DNA of 64,000 bases from Sordaria brevicollis (Eukaryota; Ascomycota; Sordariomycetes; Sordariales; Sordariaceae). This document shows, one piece after another, positions 12,257 through 25,200 of this stretch. The translations under genes and the position numbers were made by a program. Numbering within the stretch: position 1 is the first letter of the stretch; the number at the start of each line of letters is the position of its first letter. The DNA lies in assembly GCA_033439795.1 (NCBI GenBank), contig JAUTDP010000001.1:2914001-2978000 (forward strand), given 5' to 3'. The notes beneath the pieces were generated by a model. The model was given only the letters and a program-made list of their open reading frames with translations. It did no database searches and had not been told where the DNA came from.

Positions 12257-14514
12257 ATGGGGAACACACAACGCCCTCCTCAGAGGAAGGACTCCAATCA
12301 CTTCACGGGCCCAAAGCATTACAACGCCGCCCACTCCGGCGGTGCCTTCTCCTTCTTCAACCCGACCGCTCGGTATCATATCCTCACACCCTCCCAGGCA
12401 AGCCAAGCCCAAACTCCAGATAGGAAAAAGGACAAGAAGAAGCGAACGGACTCCGACGAGCTCTCCCTAACCGGCAACGAAGCCGCCAACGTCCTCGGCC
12501 AACAACAACAACAACAACAACAAGCAGCCTCCTCCGGGGACGGCCAACCACAAGCCGTCGCCGAGCTTCCTCCCGACGCCGACGTTCCCACCCTCGATGC
12601 CGATCAGATCGGCCGAGCCCTCGAGACCACCGACTCCCAGCTCAGCGCGCAAAGCTCGCTCCGAAATGCCGCCAACGCAGCAACCGTCACGCCTGAGCGG
12701 CTGGCCGGCGTGCTCGACACTTCGCCTTCGCAGGTCGGCAAAGTCGTCCAGCTTGGAACGGGTCTCGGAGCCCAAGACAACAACAGTAAAGCCTCCATCA
12801 ACACTACTCAACAAAAGCAGAGGGAGCAGGAACAGAAGGATAACGGCGTGTATTACGTCTGGCGAAGTAGAGATAATAGAAAGGGAAGACACGCGGCGAT
12901 TGTCACGAAGCCGGGGATTTTGCAGCAGGGGAAAAACAAAAAGAACAAAAATAAGGACGGTAAGACTGGGAGGAATGGAGAAACGGGGAAGGATAAAGAT
13001 GGTGGGAACTACGGGACTGGAAATAAGGGTGGTTGGAGACAAAAGAGAAGGTTGCAGGATGAGGAGATGGGGGAGGGCATCGAGGCGGAGGATGCACGGG
13101 AGGAAGAGAGGGCAGAGGGGCCCAGGGCGACGAATACGTTGAGAATGACGTGGCATGGTATTATGAAGATGTTTACGAGTTTTCCGGTGTGGGATATCAG
13201 TTATGATGTGGCGTTGTTTTATTTTCTTGGTAAGTCTTTTGGTTTTGGGAGTTGTTGGTGGTCACTGCCCCTTTTTGGGCAAGGAAAGGTGGAGTGACTG
13301 AGTTGAACGAGTTGCTAACATGAAGAACAGCCGCCGTATCACGCATGATCAACGGTTTCTTCGTCTACCTCCCCCTGGCCTCACCCGGCTCCGAATTCAA
13401 AGGCGAAGAAGCCGGCGCCGGCGCCACCCGCCTCATCACCACCACCCTCGTCGTCATCTCTTCCGTCTTGATGATGCTCGAAGCCGTCAACGAGAACCGC
13501 GCCGACTGTTTCGGCTGGGCCCTCGAAGAATCTCTGGCCGGTAACGCCGACGGTCCCCGTCTGCGCTCTCACGAGCACGAAGGCAAAACCTGCACCCACC
13601 ACCACCAAGTCCGCTACGTGTTGCTTCGCGGTTCCAACGCCCGCGATCAGCGCAAAGCTGTTGTCGTGCCGGTATCTGTCTCGGTGCCCGATGACCCGAA
13701 TGTGCATAACGAGAAGAAAAATGATCCGGGTGCTCATAGCGATGATGACTCTGATAGTTCAGATGGTTCAGGTGGCGACGAAAAGAACAGGAGTGGCCAC
13801 GGCCACGATAACGACCAACACCCGCAACGCGCATGGAAGTGGTGGCCGTCTAAACACGATCTCAAGTCACATTACCTACACGAGATCGGTTTTATTTCGT
13901 GTTTGGTGCAACTAATCGGAGCCGTCATTTTCTGGACCGAGGGTTTTACTGGCCTTCCCTTTGCCCAAAATAACTTGTCCGTGGGTGCGCTAAATGGAAG
14001 TTACTGGCTCCCTCAAGTCGTCGGAGGAGCATTCTTCATGGTTTCGGCTATCTTGACCATGGTGGAAGTGCAGGATAAGTGGTATGTCCCGGCCCCGAAC
14101 CTGTTGGGGTGGCATATTGGTGCTTGGAGTTTTGTGGGAGCCGTCGGGTTGACGGTTACCGGAGCGCTGGGGTTTGCGCAGAATGCGGGACCCCAGTATG
14201 AGTACGCGGTGGGGATGGCTACTTTTGTGGCTAGTTGTGCTTTTTTCGTGAGTTTTTATCCTATCCTTTTCTGACTGTGTTTCGTTGGTGTCTGGCGAGT
14301 GTCGAAGATATGGGGTGGTGGGAGGAGGAGACACTCGCCTTATACCAACCCACCGTTAAAGTAAAACAAGTGCTAACCATTATCAACCATCCAGATCGCT
14401 TCACTGATCCTCCTCTTCGAAGCATTGAACAAGTATCCCCTTACCGTGGGTACCGCGCCTCCTGGCCGCGAGCCTCATATTCGCCCGGATGCGGAGCAGC
14501 AGAGCGGCTCTTAA
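12257..14514 (+). CDS. Six-pass integral membrane protein, fungal, unknown function
   Basis: Three exons, 12257-13229, 13331-14247 and 14395-14514, give 669 aa. The donors are GTAAGT and GTGAGT, and the acceptors follow AACAG and CCAG. The frame is open back to 12083 but the first ATG is at 12257. The N-terminal half (about 310 residues) is hydrophilic, with a Q run near residues 80-90 and Lys/Arg-rich stretches, so it is probably cytosolic. Six hydrophobic segments follow, near residues 315-338, 359-378, 510-528, 550-570, 586-606 and 617-642. A His/Asp/Ser-rich acidic loop separates the second and third. I recognise no transporter or enzyme motif. The layout resembles conserved ascomycete proteins annotated only as integral membrane protein. 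The structure is well supported but the function is unknown. Confidence 0.85.
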
Positions 14515-17500
14515 AGGGAGCAAGAAAATTGAGTGGAACAAGAAACGACTACTTGGCTGTGCCTTGTTGTTTACGACGATTATTTGGAGGTTATTTGAGA
14601 TTTTGAGAAGTTTGAGCGGGGATTAGATAAAAGTTTATAATACACGAAGCACACGAACATGTTCTTTTTACTTTGATGACTTGGATGCTTTTCACACATA
14701 TTTAGTCTTTCGAGATATGTAATGATGGAAATGCTCCCTTGTGCAGTCTGGTCGGGTTTGGGCAGGACACACCTAGTTCTCGAAAGAGATAGAACATCCT
14801 CTAAGCTCGTAGATGACTAAAAATGCAGAATACTGTTTGTTCTATGAAGACTTGCGTCTCGACGAATATTACCATCGACCATGTGTAGATACACTTGGTC
14901 TTCTTGCCCATTAGATAATTGAGGTAAACCTCTGTTAGGTTCCTTGAGAAGAATATTTGCTTCTCATAACCACAATAATCAATATGAATGTTAATGAGAT
15001 AGCAAATTCCTCTCTGCATCAGACACCAACTCTACTCTCCGCGTTGGCAAACGTGAAGAACAAGAGTCCGTTGGACACTTTCGCCGTCTACCAGACCCCA
15101 CAGACCTCTGTTGAAGACTTGACAGTCCGCTTTATTATCCCTTCTTATACCAGAAGCGTAATCATTGTCAGCTTCGAAAGAGGAGGAACCTCTCCCTCCC
15201 CAATATCGCGGACTCTCAAACCGCCACTTCAACCTACATAAAATGGAAGACGTTTATCGGGCAGATGATTCAAGCTTCAAACCTAAACGAACGGAATCGT
15301 GGAGAACCATGTCCTGACTTGAAGTTTTGAATCCTCATATGATATGTCGACTCGATCTCTAAGAGCCAGACTTTCAGAAACACATCGCATTGTTTGCCTG
15401 CAGTATCAGAAATACGCCAGAGAAATGGAAGTTGAATAGACGAAACAAGCTATACTGTCTGGATTTGAAACTATCAATCGTAATAGTTGATCTGGCAAGA
15501 TGAGCTCTCGAATGTTGCTAAGGAGATGTTCGATGCTGAAACCTTGAGGCTCACAATCTAAGTCGGATGAATGACTTGTTTGTCGAAACACTCTACTTGA
15601 AACAAACCACGCTGGAATTTGGTTGTCAATATCATATGTCATGTCACGGCACGAATCAGCCTTAAACGGATTAATCAGAAAAAACAAACCGTTGGAGCTG
15701 TTGGTTTTCCATATCGTTTCCCCAAAAACTCAGCCCCTTTGATATATCCTGCGGTCGGCCTGTTGGCAACATTAACAGTGAAGTTTAAAGATCTGTCTAT
15801 CAAGCTTTACAGTGTGTGTCTTCATTCATCATGTCCATACCTATCCTTTATCTGGTTATAATGGTTTTAAGCAGCCTGATGTCAGTATACATACCTAGAC
15901 AAACTTCCCCAAACCGTTGAACCACAAAAAGGGGCTCTCCGTCGAATCCGCGTACACGATGCACGGAGCATCCAATTGCAGAGTAGCAAACCCCGGGAAT
16001 TTTATATTGCCCTCTGCACAAACCCCTGGTCACGGCCTGGCTCGGCTCTGCAGGTACAGTGAGCGAAGGACCCATCAGAGAAGCTTCAACCTGCATTAGC
16101 AGTGCCGTGCTAACGCATGCACACTGATGCGCTGCAGTTGCAATTGATGCACGCTGACGATGCAGCAAACTTGCGATGGAGACATTTTTCGGGTGATCGC
16201 TGGAGTTGATGGGGTTGATGATCTTTCATGATGTGGTAGTTTTGGGGTTTGGCGATGTGAAGTGAGAATGGGAAGAGGGTTCGTAAACGAGATATTCAGC
16301 TGTCAGAATCACCGGGGTCAAACAGACATGAACTGGACGGTTCGAGACTTCTCGAGGACCGACAGTCAGAGAGTCATGTCCGGTGTCAGATGTCAAGAGT
16401 CAAGAAAGCCAGCAACGTATGTCAATGGCCCAGGGGTCCTGGAGAATTTCGAGAACGATTGGCCAATGCGCTTCCTCACTGACTCTTCAGATTGCTGGCG
16501 TGCCTCTCTGCCAGGAGTTCATCCCATCAGCCCAGCCGAGCCCAGTTCAGCCCAGAGTTCGGACGGATCGCATCGCACCGTGGGATATGCGAAGGGGCTC
16601 GTTTCTTTTCGTAGGCGAGCCGGGACGTATCCTATTACACCGAGAAGGAGGATGAACAGCTTTGGGATCGCAAACCTCGAAAGGCAAGGCATGCGGCGTT
16701 CTCCTTGGGACAGCCTTCGTTAATCTCCCGCGGATGCCATAACGGCACACACGGCCAAGTTTGCAGGCTCTGTAAATGTACGTGTAAGGGGACATTCGCT
16801 AAAGACGAGGTGTCGTTGGCTGTGTTGCACATGCAACCCAACACACACAGGAAAGAAATGATGTTTCCTTCGTTTTTTTCAAACCGTGACGACAGTGATT
16901 TGTCGGTCCTTTCTCATTTTGGCCCGTGATGGTTCACGCTTGTTGCTTTTTTGGAGCGGGTGTTGGGCGCAGTTGGCCACTGCAGTAACGCGGGGTTAGC
17001 TGCTCGTACAAGTGACGAGGTGTTATCAAAAACAACCCACAAGTAGGAGCCTCAAACTGTCTCTCAAAACCAAACCTGTAACAACTAGACTTGTCAGATC
17101 GACGACTCAGCCTGGGTTAATGCTGTCAAGTCCTTGAACTCTTTGTGGGGGATAGCGAAGGAATATGCCCGTCGTAATAGCATAGTGAGGTGGCAGTATG
17201 CGGAGAAATAGGGGGGCCAGCGGGCGATCCTCTCAAGTTGAAACATGGGACCTTGGTTCAGGAATGTTGGTGATAAGGATGAAAAGTTGACGATCATATG
17301 TGCTTGTCTGTCGATGCCAAATGCAGAAAGCTGCGAGGACCTGGACGGGATCATATCGCGGACACGGGATGTTTCTGCGAATGGGTGTAGGAATGTAACC
17401 CCAGACGGTTCCCGTGTAACGACAACCAACATCTTCAACGTCTGTCAAATTGATAGACACTCAGACACTTTGGCGAAATGTCTCAACTGCTCGGCGGTCG

Positions 17501-20500
17501 TCTCTTCGGAGGCCAGGTAATTGTCTGGCGGATGTTCGCGCGGGCTGAGACTCGGACGCGGGCGTGGCGTGCCGGTACTGTCTTCTTCCAGTGCCATTGG
17601 CCATTTGCACAACTCTGCCCTCAGAAAAGGTCAGCACAGAAATGTCGTCGCCGCCGCCGTCATCGAGGGTTTTGGACGAACGGGTGGCATCCGTGATGCC
17701 GTGATGAGGAAGCTAGGGGCTCAAAGTGATGGTTCCCCACTGCTAGTGAACCATAAACTTGTGATCGGCGGTCGCCCCATCACAGAAAAGAAATTTGGCT
17801 GGCGCATTGGCAGTATCCTATTGGCCAAACTGACTTTCATCACATCCAGCCGTCGCCAGCCCGGATATCAGAAGGAGTTAGCGCTTTCAGAGGGCCTTCG
17901 CCTTTGTGAACATCAGTTGAGCAGAGCCATTTCTGGACAACGAGATCTCACTGTGTCTCCTAAAGCTTCATTGCTGGAAAGCCTGGGATGGCTTGGCAAG
18001 GCCTCAGTTCCGGTGATGGTAGGCCAGGCCCATCGGCCAATAAACTCGTCACGAGCACTTGTGATCTTTTCCAGTGGTGCAGGGTGCGAGGTCGCATCTC
18101 CGATGTGATGGAGACGGCCGAGGGCGTGGTGACGACGGGCAAGATGATGCGTCAATATCATCATCTCCTTGAAGCGAGGACGGGACGGAATTCCAGAAAC
18201 ACCGAGGTTAGAGGTATCCTGGTGAAGGACTCAACCATCGATGAGACGGCAACCCATCTTGGCGAGCCGTCTGATATTCCACGACGGCTTGTGATATAGC
18301 TATATGGTAGCATATTGTCTTCCCCATGGTTTAACATCGAACACGCCATGTGTATCATCTCTGCACAGACGGCGGATTCGTGATGGTGATGATGTTGCGG
18401 AGCCGCTTCAGAGGGTTTTTTTAGGCTATCAATCAGTTCCTGGTAACAAGGGTTTGGCTGCTTCCAGAGCTGGGCCTCCCGGCGACCATTTCCCTTAGAG
18501 GGAACCCCGAGGTTTTAAACATGGCCTCCTAAGGTATAAAAACAGAGTATTTCGCTATTTATACAGTGTTTTCCCCACTAAGTGTCAATTGATTATAGTA
18601 GAAAAACAGACTTTAACGGCCTTTCATAATGTTCTCGCGAATAGTAGAAAAGACGCTGCAAACAGCCAAAAATTTGGCTCATTTGGCCATCTTGAGAGTT
18701 GAAGCCAAATAGCTACTAAAGAGCTTTGGATCGTTGCATTTGGACGATATCATCATGAGTGAAATTTTGAGAGAAATTCAATGCTCCAATCCGTTTCCTT
18801 TGAATGTTGGAAAATGGGAAAATGACAATTTGGAAACGGAGGTCAAAGCGAACAGCCTGTTTTGGCTAAAATCCCTGTTCAGAATTTCTGTTGTGTTCAT
18901 TTTTGCTATTGTCTATTGACACTTAGCAAAAACGGCACCATGTTTAAAACCTCGGGGTTCCCTCTAAGGTCCCTGGCGTTTCCACGGCTTCCACTGGCCA
19001 GACGAGGCCGAAGCCAGGAACCAACACCTTGGAAAGCCCTCTTTAGCTTCCAGCTGTCATGGTGACCCTTGTCTCTCTTTAATTGACACTCTTGGTGTTT
19101 GGGCGTCCCAGCACTGTAGCATACTGTATCACCTGTACAGCCTAGAACTGAATGAAGCTTCGTTGTGTCTCGGGGGTTTTATCAGGGGCGCAGTGATCTG
19201 AAGAACTTGGGTGTCTCGAGATATTCCAATGTGTTTGTCGAAGAAGGAGAAATCCATGAGAGATTGAGACAGAAAATCTTCTTCATCAGGGTTACAGACG
19301 TTGAGATTGTGCAACCATCACAGTCTTTAGCGAGCCGGCCCTTTTGCTGAATGTTTATATGAACCGCCATGGTCCGTGAGCTTGTGCCCGTGCCCGTGCT
19401 GCTGTCTGGGGAACGGGACCCCGAAAATGGAGGTTCTCTGCGGGAGGCGGAGAGGGGGAGGGGAACCCCCAAAATTGTGTGGTACCAGCTCGTGGCTCCT
19501 GCATCTTTTTTTCCTTCTCACCTCGAAACGGGACCTTCACCTTCCTTCCGACCTTCCCTCCCATCCGTCCACCTCGCTGTCATTCATCGGATGTCGGTCG
19601 CGCTTGTGTCCCTAATTGAGACATCTCTCGGCGCACATGCCCTCATGGGAAGCCGTGATGATGGTCAATTTCTGGCCCTCCTCACGCGCCTGGCGCTTCT
19701 CTCCGCCAGCGAGATTGGATGCTTCTGGCCTGCCTGTCAATTCAGCGTCCCGATGCTGACTTCCATATTCTCGCTGGATGACGGCCGCCTTCTTCTGGCT
19801 TGGCCTCATTGAAGGTGAAATGCCCGTCTGGGGTGTTCCGGTGGCCACGGGGCAACCACGATCTCTCTGGAGGTTAGCGCACCTCTCTTGAATCTGCACC
19901 TCCTACACCACCAGAGAAATGGCAACCCCTTGTTTTCTTCATATCATGTTGTACTGTACAAGCAGCCGGTACCTCGCCCTTCCACTCTCCCACCTTCCTT
20001 GCCGTCCAGAAAAGCCTCTAGGCTCGATTACAAAGTGGATCACTTCGTACTTAACATGCCCATGTCCAGTGCTTCCACCCATTCTACATAGGTGACCAGG
20101 GCCTCGCCTCCAAAAAAGACGACGAGTGGAAAGTGGTTGCTCGGTTTCTCCTGGGAACCTTGTCACAGTCTCGCTACCCTTGTATCGATCCAGTTCAGTT
20201 TTTTGTATTCTTTGCGACCGGGTGCGCATTGTTCCCTTTTCGCCTTTTCGAGTCGCAGCCGAGTTGTGCTCCTCAGGTTCCATTCTCCATCTCGTTGTCC
20301 ATCTCGACTGGACTCTGTCTGGACACCCTCACGCCGACGGTGAAGTGGAATAGACGTTGCGCCTTGTCTGTGTACCCGACTACTGCCCGTACATGCCGTC
20401 GTCCCTCCTTGTGTTCGGGTAGTGCAGAGTCGGCCCGCGTCCATCAGAGGCTTCACATATTGCGATTTGCCTCACAACGAACCTAGAGGCAGTCTTGCCA

Positions 20501-22278
20501 GACCTTCGATTCCCGTACATTCGTTCCTTAGGTTGCGTGGGCTGTCTTGGTCATCGATCTGTCTCGGTCTTGCTGCCGAATCGCCACCCCTTTACGACAT
20601 AGTCACTTGGCCCAGAAACCGGTGCTGGACTCCCAATTCTACATCCAGGACTAGACTTACTTTGCAACACGCCAACTCAGCTTCGCTCCTTTTCTCGTTC
20701 AAGTTGAACAAAGTCCTGGTTTTGCTCCGATCATATCTGCGTCCGGTATGTACCCGTCACTCAACGTCTCGAATCCCGTTCCCTCCGCTTCTACCGGGCA
20801 GTTACGAGCTTCCACTACTTGGACTACTTACATGCTGTGAACCACGAGGCTCCGAGCCCCTCTTTCTGTGCGCCATATCGTGGGGTCAAGAACATCAAAG
20901 TCTTCATATTATTCGTCATTATACTAGCAGCACCTTCCTTTAGTACCCCGTGAAATGCTGACCAAAGGAAAAGATCAATCTAGGCAGGACCGACTGGACA
21001 TCAGACACTACAGCTTCCTCACCTCAAAAAGAGATTCGGGCTGTTTCACCTTCTTGACTTGTCCTTGTTGAGCAAGCGAGTTTGCACTTTCCCCCTCGAG
21101 CTTTTGGACGATTGCCATATGAGAATCGACCCCGATTGCGGATTACCTTGACGTCCACCAACTCCATCGCTCTTGCTTGTCGCCCCAGGTGGAAGTCGAA
21201 AACGACCCGCTCACTTATCTCATCTCATTTACACGCCGACTTGCGGGCTCCACTCCCCTTACATCTCAGAAACCCGGAAAGTGCAAACGATTTCGGAGGG
21301 CGGAAACAGAGGAAGTCGATACCCACGAGACTGGGTTTTTTTCTTTGGGGTGCCAAATATAATCGAGGTTGCACCCTTGACTACTCCAGGAATCCCCGAT
21401 TTCCGAGTTACCCACCTCACCCACCAGACCACGAGTCTCGACCCAGTTCAGCCAGTCATAACACTCTTCAGTCACCCTCGTCATTGACTGCTCATCACTG
21501 ATCTGGCTGCTCTCTTCGTCGATCTGGTCGATCTACACGCTTTGGTTACCTTTCTTGGTCCATCAGAGATCACATATATACCTTCTGCTCGGATTAATCG
21601 GGCCCTGTAAGTGAACTCTCTTCACTCTCCGAAAAGTTCTGCCTTCCGTCCCGTCCCTACTACGCCAACGTACTGGTGTCCTCTTGTCTCGAGCTAGGGA
21701 TATGCTCTGTGCTCACAAGGCTTACTCAACCGGCTTCATACAATGTGTAGCCGCAAGAGGGCGTCTTCCCAAGAAAGATCACGTATCAAACTAACCAATC
21801 AGTCACAGACCATTTCTGAACTTTCACGTGAAGACGTCGAATGGGCAGACCTTGAACGCCCTTTCTCCTTGAAACGGCAACTGCAGTTCGTACCTTAGAC
21901 AGAGACGACATTTCGCCTCGCCGTGCGTGGGGCGCATTTCTTTCTTTCAGGTATGATTTCCTACGAAGCCCGATCATTAATACTTCAGGCACCCTGGCAA
22001 CGTGACATAGACCGGAGCAACCACCCTAATTGAGAGCTGCTGACCCGTGAGACGTATCTTTTAGAGCTGGTACTTTCACATCGTTGAATTCCGCTTTTGT
22101 CTCGACGAGGCAACAGACACCCTGGGCATTCATTATTACCACTGGACCTCAAAAACGACAAACGACACTGCCAACGACGACTACCAGCAGACAGTGGGAT
22201 GGCGATGCTCTGAGTTCTAGTTCTTTCTAGCGCGAGACTGCACCTCTTTAACACTGAGGATATTACAAGCAGTTCATC
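14515..22278. other. 7.8-kb gene-poor stretch upstream of apsA
   Basis: I see no supported coding gene. The best open frame (17521-18108 plus, 195 codons) has no known domain and weak codon bias. The stretch contains the MITE-like element at 18496-18966. The last 1-2 kb before 22279 are pyrimidine-rich and probably include the promoter and a long leader of the apsA gene, possibly with an intron that I cannot place. Confidence 0.55.
18496..18966. mobile_element. 467-bp MITE-like element with 27-bp terminal inverted repeats and TA duplication
   Basis: The termini 18498-18524 and 18938-18964 are perfect inverted copies (27 bp, beginning GAGGGAACCCCGAGG). Both are bordered by TA (18496-18497 and 18965-18966). 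Identity reaches 32 bp per side when TA and the flanking CCT/AGG are included, so the empty target would read CCTTAAGG, a palindrome. A second inverted 12-mer, CTAAGTGTCAAT, lies inside (18578-18589 and 18915-18926). There is no transposase frame and the interior is AT-rich. These are the features of a non-autonomous Tc1/mariner/Pogo-type DNA transposon. I cannot say whether it is a named Neurospora family. Confidence 0.8.
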
Positions 22279-25200
22279 ATGGGCGCCTGGGAAACTGAGG
22301 ATGAGGGCACCGACCCGGTGGTGACGTTGCCGATGCGCAACCCCTCGATTCGAAATCGTTCTCGAAATCAATCCCGAGCTTCACGAAAGTCCAGACGGTC
22401 TACCACACCAACGAATAGGTCGGGGAGCTCCTCTCCACCGCCTTTACCCGCAGACTGGAGCGACAAAGGATCAAAGAGAGCATCCAAGGCTATGAGCACC
22501 GACGAAAACATCAGCATTCTTGACCCACGAAGGTTTACTCCTACGCTTCACGCCAGTCTAGTCTCCGAGATATTGTCTTTAAGACGTGATCAGGAAGAGA
22601 AGCTTAAAATCATCGAGGGCCTGGAGACATCACTGCAGAAAACACAAAAGGAGTCCGAATCCCTGCAAACAACGCTACTGAATACCACCAAGGAAAGCCG
22701 GTCATTGAAACGCCAACTCGCCCTTCTAGAAGGTGGAACCTCTTCAGCATTAGATCAGCTGGCGAAGGAGCGCGATGAGGCCGTCGAATCTGCGAATGAC
22801 ACCAAGAAGAGACTGGAAAACACACAGAAGAAACTGCGAAACCAGGAGGAGGATGTCGAGCGTGTTCATCAGCAATGGGCAAAGGAGAAGGATGAGTGGG
22901 AGGAGGAAAAGCGAAAGCTTGAAGTTCGTATTCACGTTGCTGAAAGCCGTTTGAAGGTGGTCCTTGAAGAGGTGACTGCGTTCCAAGCTGCCCAGACAGC
23001 CGCGAGCCTTGATCGCCCTAAGAGTGCGGCGGGCAGCGAAACTGGGCAAGAGAACGATGGCGCGAGCGTTCGAACTCTCAGCCTGACCAACAGCATCCGG
23101 TTCTCGACTGTCAGTGCAATGATGAAGCCCAATGGCACCTTGGCAGACGAGCTTGGTTTCGATGGGGACTACGAGGATGAGAGCGACTACGGAGGCCGTC
23201 AGAGTGTCTTGTCTAACCGTGGACACATGCGGACCACAAGCCGCGACAGTGCGTTCGTGAGGTTTTCAGGCCGTGAAAGCGGTCACATGCGAAATGGAAG
23301 CCGCGATACTCTCTTTTCCATCAAGACACACCGACGACACCAAAGCACCGAAAGCCTGCTCAGATCTGCTAGCATTAATCGTGGAAAGCTGTCTCTGAAC
23401 CAGTCTACTTTGGACAGATTGGAAGGTGCTGTGATCAAGGAGGATGAGGTGTTGCAAACCCAAACAGCAAAGCCCACGTATGTTGATACCGGTATTCAGT
23501 ACTCGCCGCCTCCTTCTCCCAAGATGGCACCAGTCGAACCCTCGACTCCTGAACCGACAACGCTTTCTCATCATTTATACGAAAGGCCATCTGATGTTGA
23601 TAGCCCACCTCGTACCGGCACTGAATCCGAGCCAAACCAACGCAGAAAGAGAGTTCAACTTGGCGGTCCGTTGTCGATCAAACCACCCAGCTCACACAAC
23701 TTGATGGTGAACGGATCGACGCAAACCATGGTAGAGCCTCTTAGCCCGCCTAGAACACCCAAGTTGCCAATCCCGGATTCACTTCCCACGCCCCAAGCGA
23801 CGCCATCTACCATGGTAACCTCTTCTACGCAAACAGATATTCCTGCTGTTGAGCTGCACTCACCTGATGTTGAATCTTCTACATACTCTATCCCCGTTAT
23901 CAGCATCATCCCTCCTTCAAGCCGACCTGCGTCAATATGCGAACCTCTCCTGCCGCCTTTATCTAAAGACTTCGGCTGCCAGGTCTCCATGCCTGCTCGT
24001 GTAACTATGCAGTCGACTGGAGTGCAGACAGAGGAGATCCGGGTTGACTTGCGGTTGGCTAAGCTCCCTGCTCACCTGCATCCCTCTGCCATCATCTCGA
24101 GGCCCGTCTCGCCGGCCGTTTCTTCTGTTGATCATCACGCCGAGGAAGCTAGGCAGTTTACTCCAGTACCAGGAAACCTGCCACCCCGAAACCCGAGGCG
24201 ACTCACCAACAAGCGCAGTGTATCCGAAATTCCATCCTCCCCACCTATCCCAGCATCAGTTGTTCTGGAGGATATGCATGACGCCTATCCTGGCAATAAC
24301 GATGACGGGCCGCTCTCACATTATGATGCTCCCATCCGAAGACCCCATCGGATTAGCAGCTTGTTTGCTGGGTTTAATGGACATAGCTCGGATGAGGAAG
24401 ATTTCATGGACCCTGCGGATCAGAGTGATTCGGAATATCGCACAGCCTTATCTGCTCCCAGACCGATGACCAACTCCAGCTTTGGCAAGCGTAGCTCGGG
24501 AAGTACTGCTCTAATGAGCTCGCCGGAGCAAACCTTCTCCCAAAGGGCCGCTGGGGTGGTCAGCCCTCTTCGTGGCCTTGAAGAGGAGGAGAACGACGCT
24601 ACTGACATCTTTGACTCTGTCAGCATTTTCCATCAGCAACGCGATAGCCGTGATCTAACCTTGATTCGGACTGCGTCTAGGCGCTCAGGGCGATCAATCG
24701 CTTCCAAAACAAACGGCATTCGCAGGGCTGCTTTGGTACAGAGCGGCATTGCCTCCCATTCCCTGGCCAGAAGCCCAAGCTTCAAGGAGGCTGCGGAGCC
24801 GCCATTCCCCATTCCTAAACGAGCCAGCTCTAGGAAACCACTCAATGGTAACAGCACGAGTGAGACTCGCGGAGTGACTCCTATGAGAAGCACGGATGGA
24901 ATTCATAGGCGAGGCTCAAGTCGCGGCCCTTACCGAGCAAACAGCATCCGGAAAGCCCGCCCTCCATCGGCAGTCTCGCGTAAGAGAAGCCAACGGCGCG
25001 CCAGCCGATCTCCTCCACCCTTTATGCCCCCAACCCAAGCTCCTGAAAGCCCCGGATTACCTCCTCTGCCGCGCAATGTTATCAGCAACCCCAAGAAGAC
25101 GGACCGTTCACAGCGTTCGGCAGCGACAGTGAACATAGACGAGCTGCCAGGTCGGCCTGCGAGCAACTCGAGTCAGTCAACAAGTGTTGTTGATGCTATT

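Noticed and set aside
12497..12522. CAA repeat
   Set aside because: It encodes a Gln run in the membrane protein and is not a separate repeat element.
17521..18108. 195-codon plus-strand frame in the apsA upstream desert
   Set aside because: No recognised domain, weak codon bias and no splice-linked exons.
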